Source of the DNA: Aliiglaciecola sp. LCG003
Lineage (GTDB): Bacteria > Pseudomonadota > Gammaproteobacteria > Enterobacterales > Alteromonadaceae
DNA length: 64,000 nt
Direction: 5' to 3'
Assembly (NCBI RefSeq): GCF_030316135.1
Contig: NZ_CP128185.1
Location: 682,001-746,000, forward strand
Below the pieces are notes generated by a model. That model did not search any database, was not told the origin of the DNA, and saw nothing but the letters and a program-made list of their open reading frames with translations. Made by a program: the position numbers and the translations under genes. This document shows positions 30,255 to 38,200 of the stretch, in pieces (positions within the stretch are counted from its first letter, which is position 1; each line of letters starts with the position of its first letter).

Positions 30255-31163
30255 TTAGCTTAAAAGTGTTACGAGTATGGCATTTTGTCCATGCATACGG
30301 TTTTCGGCTTGCTGCATTAACAAAGATTGATTACCGTCTATTAAGCTGCCACTAATTTCCAAATCTCGGTGCGCTGGCTGACAATGCATAACGTATTCAG
30401 CTCCCGTCAACGCCATTAATTGCTCATCTACTTTATATGGATTGAAGATTTGTTGAATGTCAGCGAGAGGGGTTTCATCGCCCATTGAAATCCAAGTGTC
30501 GGTATAAATTACATTTGCGCCTTTTGCGTCTTCGACTTTGTGGCTCTGAGTGATGATCGCGCCGCTTTTTTCTGAAAGTTGTTTGGCGAGCTCGAAAATA
30601 GTGGGATCAACTTCATAGCCTTCTGGAGTGATAGAGGTAATATTTACACCTAAAATGGCACCTACAAGAAGTAATGAATGGGTCACGTTATTACCATCAC
30701 CTAAGTAGGCTAAGGTCAGGTTGTCTAATGAGCCGAAGGTTTCCTGTAATGTCAGAAAATCTGCCGCGGCTTGACAAGGGTGATACAAATCACAAAGGGC
30801 ATTAACCACCGGAACCTTCGAAGCTTGACTGAATTCAACCAAAGTTTGATGTGAAAATACCCGCGCGACTATTGCGTCAGCCCAACATGCTAAGTTGGCA
30901 GCGGTATCTTTGGCATCTTCACGGCCAGCGAGTTTGCCGGCTTGGCAATCTAGGTAAACCATGTGCCCGCCTAATTTATTAATGCCGATCTCGAAGCTTA
31001 CACGTGTTCGTAAAGAAGGCTTCTCGAACAGAGCCACAACTGACTTACCTTTTAATACCTCTGTGTATTTATCAGGAGCAGATTTAATTGTCGCCGCTAA
31101 CGAAAGCAATTCGTCCAATTGTTGCTTAGTCCAATCTTTAAACGTAAGTAAGTCTTGTTTCAT
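30255..31163 (-). CDS. argF: Ornithine carbamoyltransferase
   Basis: 302 residues. The carbamoyl-phosphate site reads SLRTRVSFE (Leu where many have Thr), and the ornithine site HCQPAHRD has Gln where HCLPA is usual. These are known variants and the protein is full length. It forms citrulline from ornithine and carbamoyl phosphate. Its ATG overlaps the argB stop by 4 nt (ATGA). Confidence 0.95.
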   Translation of the reverse strand: MKQDLLTFKDWTKQQLDELLSLAATIKSAPDKYTEVLKGKSVVALFEKPSLRTRVSFEIGINKLGGHMVYLDCQAGKLAGREDAKDTAANLACWADAIVARVFSHQTLVEFSQASKVPVVNALCDLYHPCQAAADFLTLQETFGSLDNLTLAYLGDGNNVTHSLLLVGAILGVNITSITPEGYEVDPTIFELAKQLSEKSGAIITQSHKVEDAKGANVIYTDTWISMGDETPLADIQQIFNPYKVDEQLMALTGAEYVMHCQPAHRDLEISGSLIDGNQSLLMQQAENRMHGQNAILVTLLS

Positions 31164-31951
31164 GATCCTTCCACTGTATTCGGTAATATGGTTGTGCCAA
31201 AAGACTCATTAGTGTCATTAATCTCGGCGTTTAGTAAATGTACATTTTTCCAACTTGCGATAGTCACAGGTTTCCCAATCGTATTGGCTGCATCTAGAGC
31301 AGCGTGTACTTTAACGGCCATACCATCGGTAATGATGCCTTGCTGGATATGTTGATTAATCTGGGCGGCATTCAAATCTGCAATGAGGCGTTTGTCTTGA
31401 TCCAACACACCGCTAACATCAGACAACAAACATAACTCTGCATTCAACGTCTTAGCAACCGCTACAGCCGCTTGGTCGGCATTTACATTGAGTAAAGCAT
31501 AATCTTCGTCTAAACCTATCGAGCTGATAATAGGCATGAAATCCCCTTGCAGCAGGTTATGGACTAATTTGCTATCACCGCTGATTACCTTTCCAACAAA
31601 GCCTAATCTAGGGTCAACTTTGCTGCATTGGGCAAGTTTTCCGTCAGCTAAGCTGATGCCCACTGGGTTCAATCCAGCCGCTGCAGCTAGACTGCAAAGT
31701 TTTTTATTCACGCTGCCGGCTAATGCGCCTACTACGTAATCAATATGGGCTGCCGGTGTCACGCGCAAACCGTCTATTTTCTCCGAGACAAGTCCAAGAT
31801 CAGACATCAAACGCTCTACCGAACTCCCACCACCATGCACTAACACAACTTTGCAGGACTGCAGTAATCCGGACATAGTCTGAAAGAAAGGTTGCGAGAT
31901 AGCGGGATCGTCCAAAAATGCCCCACCTACTTTAATCACTTTAATCTTCAT
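31160..31951 (-). CDS. argB: Acetylglutamate kinase
   Basis: 263 residues, short enterobacterial-like form without the N-terminal helix linked to arginine inhibition. KVGGAFLDDP and VLVHGGGSSVE are the ATP and substrate loops, and NVNADQAAVAVAKTL is conserved. It phosphorylates N-acetylglutamate. It overlaps argC by 4 nt upstream and argF by 4 nt downstream. Confidence 0.95.
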   Translation of the reverse strand: MKIKVIKVGGAFLDDPAISQPFFQTMSGLLQSCKVVLVHGGGSSVERLMSDLGLVSEKIDGLRVTPAAHIDYVVGALAGSVNKKLCSLAAAAGLNPVGISLADGKLAQCSKVDPRLGFVGKVISGDSKLVHNLLQGDFMPIISSIGLDEDYALLNVNADQAAVAVAKTLNAELCLLSDVSGVLDQDKRLIADLNAAQINQHIQQGIITDGMAVKVHAALDAANTIGKPVTIASWKNVHLLNAEINDTNESFGTTILPNTVEGS

Positions 31952-32976
31952 CCGTTATACCTGTTGAGTAAGCCTGTTTCAGATGCCAAACCAAATGCTA
32001 AATTAGCACACTGGATCGCCTGAGATGAAGCTCCTTTGAGCAGGTTGTCGATAGCGCTACCAATGACCGCGTAGCCATTATTAGGGTCTAGTTTCCAATG
32101 CAAGTCACAATGGGGAGTATTTACCACATCAGCAACTTTAGGGAAGTGATCCAACAAACGAATAACATGGGTGTCTTGATAAGCATTGTGATACGCGCTG
32201 TCGAGTTGGGATTGGGTGACGCCAGCGTTGGTCTTGACCGTAATGGTAGATAAAATACCGCGCTTAAAATTACCTAGATGAGGGGTGAAAATCACCTCAC
32301 TTGCTAAAATCTGGCAAATCTCTGGCTGATGCCGATGATTCAATACCCCATATGCCTGTAAGCTAACTTCACAAAAGCTGTTGGCTAATGCCGCTTTTCT
32401 ACCTGCACCACTTACGCCAGAGACTGCGTTAATAATGGGTAAATGAGCAGAATCGAGTAAGTGTGCATCTATCAATGGCTTCAAAGCACAAATTGCAGAT
32501 GTAGGATAACAACCCGGCACAGCAACAACCTTTGCATTGGCGATTGCATCGGCATTCCATTCAGCCAAACCATATACGGCTTGTTCGAGCAATTCGCTAT
32601 GACAATGCTCAAACCCATAGTACTTTTGAAATACCTGCTTATCCTTAAGTCTAAACGCACCAGACAAATCAAATATTTTGGCCTTGCCATTCGCCAAGGT
32701 TGGCATCCAGTCGTGACTTGCTTCGTGGGGCGTGGCCAAAAATATGGCATCGACAGACTCAGCTAACTGACTCAGCGTGTCAGGACCAAGGGCTTGCAAC
32801 TCAAGGTCAGTTAGACCAGTTAGGTAGGGATGGATCTGGCTTATCCGCTTTCCCGCGTCTTGGCTTTGCTGTGACACATGCAGGGAAGCTAGGGAAAACG
32901 TCGGATGTGCTGCGATCAATCTAATTAACTCAGCGCCAGCATAACCACTGGCCCCTATGACACTTACTTTGTACAT
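31948..32976 (-). CDS. argC: N-acetyl-gamma-glutamyl-phosphate reductase
   Basis: 342 residues. NADP-binding VIGASGYAGAELIRL at 5-19, the catalytic Cys in AVPGCYPTSA and the active-site His in NHRHQPEI. It reduces the acyl phosphate to N-acetylglutamate semialdehyde. First gene of argCBFGHA; preceded by a leader ORF and a terminator hairpin. Residues 268-270 (Asp-Thr-His in QDTHVIRLL) are encoded by an exact repeat core. Confidence 0.96.
   Translation of the reverse strand: MYKVSVIGASGYAGAELIRLIAAHPTFSLASLHVSQQSQDAGKRISQIHPYLTGLTDLELQALGPDTLSQLAESVDAIFLATPHEASHDWMPTLANGKAKIFDLSGAFRLKDKQVFQKYYGFEHCHSELLEQAVYGLAEWNADAIANAKVVAVPGCYPTSAICALKPLIDAHLLDSAHLPIINAVSGVSGAGRKAALANSFCEVSLQAYGVLNHRHQPEICQILASEVIFTPHLGNFKRGILSTITVKTNAGVTQSQLDSAYHNAYQDTHVIRLLDHFPKVADVVNTPHCDLHWKLDPNNGYAVIGSAIDNLLKGASSQAIQCANLAFGLASETGLLNRYNG
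32166..32175 (-). repeat. Repeat core inside argC
   Basis: Exact CATGGGTGTC, read as GACACCCATG on the coding strand and extending to GACACCCATGTTAT. It encodes Asp-Thr-His-Val at a position where, from memory, E. coli ArgC has Asp-Lys-Pro-Leu. The frame is intact. It may be chance, but several such hits in coding DNA are unexpected. Confidence 0.6.
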
Positions 32977-33020
32977 GATTTTGATCCAACAAATAACAGA
33001 TAATTTTGAAAATAAAAAAG

Positions 33021-33065
33021 CGCCCTTTACCTTTAATTACTAATTTATATCAAAGGTAAAGAGCG
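33021..33065 (-). terminator. Attenuator-type terminator in the argC leader
   Basis: On the minus strand a 14-position stem (13 pairs: CGCTCTTTACCTTT with AAAGGTAAAGGGCG) and a 17-nt loop are followed directly by CTTTTTTATT, a textbook intrinsic terminator. It lies 45 nt before the argC start codon and 20 nt after the stop of a short leader ORF, so it should stop transcription of the arg operon unless prevented. Confidence 0.8.
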
Positions 33066-33084
33066 TGCTACGCAAACAAAAAAT

Positions 33085-33153
33085 TTATTTTCGTCGATTA
33101 GACGTACAGGCATAGCAAGGCAGGGAAAATTCAGTTGTTATCTTATTCATCAT
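33085..33153 (-). CDS. Putative arg operon leader peptide
   Basis: 22 codons from tandem ATGs at 33153 and 33150: the peptide ends CTSNRRK and the two Arg codons (CGA CGA, 33091-33096) lie two codons before the stop. A weak purine-rich site (GAAAG) precedes it. The segment TGCTATGC (33117-33110) in the ORF can pair with GCGTAGCA (33073-33066) just before the terminator, 8 bp with one wobble. This resembles amino-acid attenuators, in which stalling at the cognate codons changes RNA folding. Inferred from structure alone. Confidence 0.5.
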   Translation of the reverse strand: MMNKITTEFSLPCYACTSNRRK

Positions 33154-33284
33154 TTGAGTATCTTTCTAATTCCAAATCATCTATTTTTGGATGACTAATG
33201 TGTTGATAAAGTTAATAGTTTTTAACCATAAACAAGCGCGTTAGTAACTACTTATTTATGCAATGGATCTAGTGTGCCATTGGT

Positions 33285-33319
33285 GGTATAAATATGCAAC
33301 AAAAGTGAATAAATATATT
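33285..33319. promoter_or_regulatory. Paired ARG-box-like ArgR sites between argC and argE
   Basis: GGTATAAATATGCA (33285-33298) and TGAATAAATATATT (33306-33319) each resemble the ArgR box (half sites TGMAT/ATKCA around 4 A/T bases), with one weak half. Their centres are 21 bp apart, the usual spacing of paired 18-bp ARG boxes. They lie just upstream of argE and could repress both divergent units. The rest of the 354-bp gap holds the argC leader. Confidence 0.5.
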
Positions 33320-33330
33320 TTAAGGTTTTT

Positions 33331-34482
33331 ATGCCAAATTACACTTTCTTAGAAGCATACAAAAAAATCATTTCTTTCCCTACAATCAGTGCCATGGATG
33401 AACCATTAGACCTATCCAACAAGGCCTTAATTGATTGGTTGGGGAATGTTTTCTCATCTATGGGTTTTAGAATTAGTATTCAAAAAGTGCCCCATGCTCG
33501 GAACAAATACAATATGTTGGCCCAAATCGGCTCGGGACAAGGCGGGCTATTATTAGCGGGGCATTCTGATACGGTCCCCTTCGACGAAGGTCGTTGGAAC
33601 TTCGACCCGTTCAAGGCACAAGTAAAAGACAATTTATTGTATGGTTTAGGCAGTTGCGATATGAAAGGGTTTTTCGCCTTTATATTGGAAAGCTTAAAGG
33701 ATATTCCTTTAGATAAAATCAATAAGCCTCTTTATATTCTTGCCACTGCCGATGAAGAAACCTCCATGGCGGGCGCCCGTTTTTTTGCAGAGCAGCAATT
33801 AATCAAACCTGATATGGCGATAATTGGTGAGCCGACTGAACTCAAGCCCATTGGAAAACACAAGGGCCATATGGCGCAAAGTTTGCAAATTACCGGTCAA
33901 GCCGGTCACTCGAGTGATCCTGATAGAGGCGTGAATGCGATAGAGATTATGGTTCAGGCGATCGAAAAGTTGCTAACCTTGCGTGATTCACTTGCCAGAA
34001 ACTATCGTGACGACAGCTTTTCTGTGCCGCAAGCTACAATGAATCTCGGTCATATCCATGGGGGCGATGGCGAAAATCGAATTTGTGGTCATTGTAAATT
34101 AAATTTTGATGTTAGATGCGTGCCGGGTCTAACGGACGATGAGGTGATTACCCAAATAGATCAAGCATTAGCACCCTTGAAATTAAGCTACCCTGATCGT
34201 ATTGATATGCAACTAATGTATCCAACTGCACCGGCATTCGCGTGTAAAAATGAGCATCAAATTATTGAATTAGCCGAAAAGCTCACTGGTTTTAAAGTTG
34301 AAAACGCCAATTATGCTACTGAAGCACCGTTTATTAACCAATTGGGCTGCGACACTCTAGTACTTGGCCCTGGGAGCATTAAACAAGCTCATCAACCTGA
34401 TGAATTTATATCTTTAGATTACGTCGACCCGACCGTGAGTTTATTGCGCAATATGATAAAACACGTATGTTACTCAAAATAA
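33331..34482 (+). CDS. argE: Acetylornithine deacetylase
   Basis: 383 residues, M20 metallopeptidase family. Metal ligands: His and Asp in LLAGHSDTVP, Asp in GSCDMKGFF, Glu-Glu in TADEETSMAG, Glu in GEPTE and the C-terminal His in IKQAHQPDE. It releases ornithine from N-acetylornithine, which makes this a linear (not recycling) arginine pathway, in agreement with the presence of argA. Divergent from argC as in E. coli. Confidence 0.96.
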   Translation: MPNYTFLEAYKKIISFPTISAMDEPLDLSNKALIDWLGNVFSSMGFRISIQKVPHARNKYNMLAQIGSGQGGLLLAGHSDTVPFDEGRWNFDPFKAQVKDNLLYGLGSCDMKGFFAFILESLKDIPLDKINKPLYILATADEETSMAGARFFAEQQLIKPDMAIIGEPTELKPIGKHKGHMAQSLQITGQAGHSSDPDRGVNAIEIMVQAIEKLLTLRDSLARNYRDDSFSVPQATMNLGHIHGGDGENRICGHCKLNFDVRCVPGLTDDEVITQIDQALAPLKLSYPDRIDMQLMYPTAPAFACKNEHQIIELAEKLTGFKVENANYATEAPFINQLGCDTLVLGPGSIKQAHQPDEFISLDYVDPTVSLLRNMIKHVCYSK

Positions 34483-34493
34483 GCTTTATTAAA

Positions 34494-34516
34494 CCGGCTG
34501 TGGCCGGCTATTTTTA
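34494..34516 (+). terminator. Intrinsic terminator of argE
   Basis: CCGGC, TGTG, GCCGG with flanking A-T pairs, then TATTTTT. It begins 12 bp after the argE stop codon. Short stem but GC-rich and followed by a T-run. Confidence 0.65.
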
Positions 34517-34647
34517 AAAGCTATTTAACGCTAGAAAGGAAAGCCCCAATTTGTTGCAAGTTTTAAACATTTGCTGACTATCGGAGGTATGACCAAGCAT
34601 CAACGAGAAATAAATTCGGTTACACAAACTATTTTGGAATAATCTGC

Positions 34648-35067
34648 ATGGCAAATTTTGTAAAGCAAACCATTGCGCTTGTCGCTCACGATCATATGAA
34701 GTCAGCATTAATTGCGTGGTCCCAGGACCATATAGAGCAGTTGAAAAAGCATGAGCTAGTTGCAACTGGCACAACAGGTGGGCTTATCGCTAATACTCTT
34801 GGCTTAAAAGTACATTGTTTTAAAAGTGGGCCTATGGGAGGTGACCAGCAAATTGGAGCCATGATTGCAGAGCGTAAATTAGATTGTTTGATTTTTTTCT
34901 GGGATCCCCTCAATCCAGCTCCCCATGATCCCGATGTGAAAGCGTTGCTGCGACTTTGTTCCGTTTGGAATTTGCCGGTGGCCTGTAATCGCTCCACCGC
35001 AGACTTGATCATTACCTCGCCGCTGTTTGCCAGCGACGAGTATAAACGTGATGTACCTGATTATTAG
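34648..35067 (+). CDS. mgsA: Methylglyoxal synthase
   Basis: 139 residues. Conserved VAHDHMK at the start, the phosphate-binding TGTTGGL, the catalytic Asp in [12 protein letters not shown] and [20 protein letters not shown]. It makes methylglyoxal from dihydroxyacetone phosphate when phosphate is short. Single gene; it ends 40 bp before the convergent cpxP-like gene. Confidence 0.95.
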   Translation: MANFVKQTIALVAHDHMKSALIAWSQDHIEQLKKHELVATGTTGGLIANTLGLKVHCFKSGPMGGDQQIGAMIAERKLDCLIFFWDPLNPAPHDPDVKALLRLCSVWNLPVACNRSTADLIITSPLFASDEYKRDVPDY

Positions 35068-35106
35068 TCAAGGGGTAAACTTCGAGCAACAGCAATGCGA
35101 AGATGA

Positions 35107-35898
35107 TTAAACGCTCTCACGATGTTTGCGTTTCTTATCGCCGTGACCTTGGCGTTTCTTCATATTCGCCATTTTACCTTGTTGCTGCTCATCAAGTAGA
35201 TTCCAGATCTGATGACGAGTTTGAGAAAATGACATGGCTAAGGCAACCTGACTTTCTTTCATTTCTTGCTGAATAACCTGCCACTGTGCTTGATCAAACT
35301 CTGTGCTACGCACAAGTCGTAGCATATCTTGTTTTTTGGCTTTAACAGCTTGTCTGATATCACTTTGCTGATGTTTTTGCTGCTCAAGCAATGCACTTAT
35401 TTGCTGTTGTTGGGCTTCAGTTAGGTCTAGACGGTTAAGACGTTTTAGAGGGTGGCGCGAGTCTTTATCCTGTCGTATATCTTTTCTATCGAATTTCCTT
35501 GCGGTTAGTTCAGTGAACTTGTGTTGCTGAGAATCATCGAGAACATTCCAAAGATAGTTATGATTCAAAGCGCGAGTAAGTGCTAACTCGGATTTCAATT
35601 CCTGACGTCGTTCAATCAGGGCTCTAGCGCTTTCGGCATCCCAACGCTCAGACTGAATCAGGGTTTTAAGCTGCTGTTCGAGCTGTTTTAAATCTTGCTT
35701 ATAAACATGGGTGTCATCTTTAGTTTGTTTCTTAACTTCGCGCAGATCTTGGTGTTGCTGTTCGGTTAAATCAAGCTGCTTGTAAATGGCTCTTTGGTTG
35801 TATTCGCGTTCGTGAGCTTGTATTCCTGTGCTGAGAGTTAATGTTGCTGCGGCAGACAATATGATAATGTTTTGCTTCAATAATTTGGTAGTTAGCAT
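35107..35898 (-). CDS. CpxP/Spy-like periplasmic stress protein with two LTxxQ repeats
   Basis: 263 residues with a signal peptide (cut near QAHE, about residue 28). Two LTxxQ motifs, LTEQQ at 44-48 and LTEAQ at 159-163, each begin a helical half ending in a D-x-QQ-x-K motif, so the protein looks like two fused Spy/CpxP units (the usual length is about 160). It is rich in Gln, Lys and Arg. It lies divergent to cpxR-cpxA, like cpxP, and probably senses or buffers misfolded envelope proteins. Residues 62-64 (Asp-Thr-His) come from a repeat core. Confidence 0.8.
   Translation of the reverse strand: MLTTKLLKQNIIILSAAATLTLSTGIQAHEREYNQRAIYKQLDLTEQQHQDLREVKKQTKDDTHVYKQDLKQLEQQLKTLIQSERWDAESARALIERRQELKSELALTRALNHNYLWNVLDDSQQHKFTELTARKFDRKDIRQDKDSRHPLKRLNRLDLTEAQQQQISALLEQQKHQQSDIRQAVKAKKQDMLRLVRSTEFDQAQWQVIQQEMKESQVALAMSFSQTRHQIWNLLDEQQQGKMANMKKRQGHGDKKRKHRESV
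35706..35715 (-). repeat. Repeat core inside the cpxP-like gene
   Basis: Exact CATGGGTGTC; on the coding strand the match to the array unit extends to ATGACACCCATGTTTATA. It encodes Asp-Thr-His-Val-Tyr in frame, the same first four residues that the argC copy gives. The surrounding sequence is helical and would tolerate an insertion. Confidence 0.7.
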
Positions 35899-36009
35899 AA
35901 TCTATACCTTCTTTGTTTAGATGAGTGAGGTGAGAAGACCTCGTATAAATCTTGTTTGTGACGATGCAGTAATTATAGGATGGTCAATGCAAAGAAGTGT
36001 CTGGCCTGT

Positions 36010-36025
36010 GTAAAGCTTGTGTAAA
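36010..36025 (+). promoter_or_regulatory. CpxR box between cpxP-like gene and cpxR
   Basis: GTAAA at 36010-36014 and GTAAA at 36021-36025, spaced 6 nt, fit the CpxR consensus of two direct GTAAA half sites. It sits about 70 bp before the cpxR start and 110 bp from the cpxP-like start, so it could control both directions. Confidence 0.7.
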
Positions 36026-36095
36026 GATAGCATCATCTTGCTGTCGTTGGCCTCGCCAGCAGTTTATAATTCTCCGCAGCAAACTAAGAGGTCTT

Positions 36096-36791
36096 ATGCA
36101 GCCAAAATCACTCCTTATCATTGATGATGATATCCAACTTACGGATCTACTTGAGGAATACCTTAGGCCCCAAGGCTATGAAATTGATGTAGCTTGTGAT
36201 GGTTTAATTGGCCTTGATAAAGCCACTAGCCAACGGCATTACGATCTTATTCTGTTAGACGTAATGTTGCCTGGCATGGACGGCTTCGAAGTGCTTAAAA
36301 AACTGCGAGTCAGTCATCTCACTCCCGTGTTGATGCTAACCGCCAAGGGGGATGATTTTGACCGAATATTTGGTCTTGAACTAGGCGCTGACGACTATTT
36401 GGCTAAGCCCTTTAATCATCGGGAATTATCTGCTCGCATTAAGGCTATTACTCGCCGAATGGACTATTTACCCGCGACCAGTTCACAGCAAAACCTTAAT
36501 ATCAATGGGATTGAATTAAGCCCCTCGGCGCAAACAGTTAGTTGCCAAAATAACAAAATAGATATGACCGCGACTGAATTTTTAATTTTACACCTATTGA
36601 TGATTAATCGCGGTCAAATTGTTAGCAAACAAGATATCAGTGAAAAAGTGATGGGGCGGAAATTAGCCGCGTTTGACCGCAGTATTGATATGCATATCAG
36701 CAATATCCGCCGTAAGCTAATGGCACAAAGTAATGAAGATAAGATCCGAACCATAAGAGGCACAGGCTATTTGTTTGTGGCAACTAGTTGA
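36096..36791 (+). CDS. cpxR: Envelope-stress response regulator (OmpR family)
   Basis: 231 residues from the ATG at 36096, preceded by AAGAGG; the open frame to 35997 adds a Cys-rich stretch unlike the family. Receiver domain with acidic pocket IIDDDIQ (9-13), phospho-acceptor Asp55 in ILLDVMLPG and Lys in LAKPFNH; C-terminal winged helix with DRSIDMHISNIRRKL and IRTIRGTGYLF. The next gene starts within its stop codon. Confidence 0.92.
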   Translation: MQPKSLLIIDDDIQLTDLLEEYLRPQGYEIDVACDGLIGLDKATSQRHYDLILLDVMLPGMDGFEVLKKLRVSHLTPVLMLTAKGDDFDRIFGLELGADDYLAKPFNHRELSARIKAITRRMDYLPATSSQQNLNINGIELSPSAQTVSCQNNKIDMTATEFLILHLLMINRGQIVSKQDISEKVMGRKLAAFDRSIDMHISNIRRKLMAQSNEDKIRTIRGTGYLFVATS

Positions 36792-38182
36792 ATTTTCTAC
36801 GACGACTGAATCCGGTCAATAGCCTCTTTGGCAGAATATTCCTGGGATTTTGGTGCGTGACGATGTTGATGGTGGCAGCGGGCGGATGGCTGGTTCAGCA
36901 TAATAATTCAAGTTATTCTATTCGTCCCCTTGATGCTGAATCGGCTAAGCGTTTACAGCGCATTGCAAACCGCTTTGAGCTAATTGCAGACAAAAATAAG
37001 GAGCCTAATCTGTCATTGCTATTGAGCCGGGCAGGCCAGAAATACAAATCAGCCTTATTGCTCATCAACGAGCAAAACCGTGAGTTCGTTTATGGCTTTC
37101 CCCGTGCATGGAGTCCAACCAAAGCACCCTTTATGGAGCTCATTGATCAACAACAAAAATATGTTATTCGCACCAACGGCGGTGTATTTCATGGACCTGA
37201 GTTTATTCAAATAAACGGTAATGGCTATCATTTATTTGTCGGTAAGCCCTTTAAAAAAGACATATTTAGACAGCTGTGGCGGCAAAATCCTGCGATATTG
37301 GTTGCTACTGCGTTAATCATTAGTGGTATTTTATGCGCATTGTTCGCTTGGTCGTTGGTACGGCCTATTCGAGAATTACAAAATACTGCGCGAAATGTTT
37401 CTAAGGGCAATCTAGAAAGTCGAGTGACCTTTGCCAATCATCGCGGTGATGAGTTAGGTCAGCTTGGGAAAGATTTTAATATTATGTCGCAACAAATAGG
37501 CGACTTAATGGGCAGTCAGAAACGATTAGTGGCCGACATATCCCATGAGCTCCGCTCCCCATTGGCACGATTGCAATTAGCTATTGGTATTGCGCAAAAC
37601 CATCCAGAAGAGCTAACGGACAATATTCAGAAACAATTACTGCGAATAGAAAAAGAGGCGATTGAGATCGACCATATGATTGAACAGGTGCTCAAATTGT
37701 CCCGTTTAGAAGCTAATGCTCCAGGAGAACAGAAGCAAAAAGTTAGCTTGTTGAATTTATTAAGCAAAACCTTTAATGATGCTAAATTTGAAGCTAAAAA
37801 TGCTGGCAAAAAAGTCTACGTTGAGACTATTCCAGATATCAATTTGATTTGTTTTCCTGAGTTGCTAACCAGTGCGGTACGCAATATCATTAACAACGGA
37901 ATTAAGTACTGTACTACTAAAGTTGAAGTGTCTTTTTTACTCGATGGAAATACGCTTATTTTAACAGTAATCGACGATGGTCATGGGGTGCCTGAAAGTG
38001 AACTGTCCAGCATGTTTAAACCATTTTACCGATTGTCTGCCTCAAGAAACCGAAATACTGGCGGTGTAGGTTTGGGTCTTGCCATAGTGAAACAAGCTAT
38101 AGAAACTCATAACGGCCAAATCACAGCTCAAAACAATCTTCAACACGGTTTGACTATTCGTGTTGAAATACCAATGGGATAG
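36788..38182 (+). CDS. cpxA: Envelope-stress sensor histidine kinase
   Basis: 464 residues from a TTG overlapping the cpxR stop (TTGA); no ATG occurs until residue 26, inside the first membrane helix. Transmembrane helices at about 15-34 and 169-190 enclose a periplasmic sensor domain. HAMP follows, then HisKA with His253 in DISHELRSPLARLQ and an HATPase with IINNGIKY, IDDGHGVPE and GGVGLGLAI. It phosphorylates CpxR. Confidence 0.92.
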   Translation: MNFLRRLNPVNSLFGRIFLGFWCVTMLMVAAGGWLVQHNNSSYSIRPLDAESAKRLQRIANRFELIADKNKEPNLSLLLSRAGQKYKSALLLINEQNREFVYGFPRAWSPTKAPFMELIDQQQKYVIRTNGGVFHGPEFIQINGNGYHLFVGKPFKKDIFRQLWRQNPAILVATALIISGILCALFAWSLVRPIRELQNTARNVSKGNLESRVTFANHRGDELGQLGKDFNIMSQQIGDLMGSQKRLVADISHELRSPLARLQLAIGIAQNHPEELTDNIQKQLLRIEKEAIEIDHMIEQVLKLSRLEANAPGEQKQKVSLLNLLSKTFNDAKFEAKNAGKKVYVETIPDINLICFPELLTSAVRNIINNGIKYCTTKVEVSFLLDGNTLILTVIDDGHGVPESELSSMFKPFYRLSASRNRNTGGVGLGLAIVKQAIETHNGQITAQNNLQHGLTIRVEIPMG

Positions 38183-38200
38183 ACTATTTTGACGCTTAGC

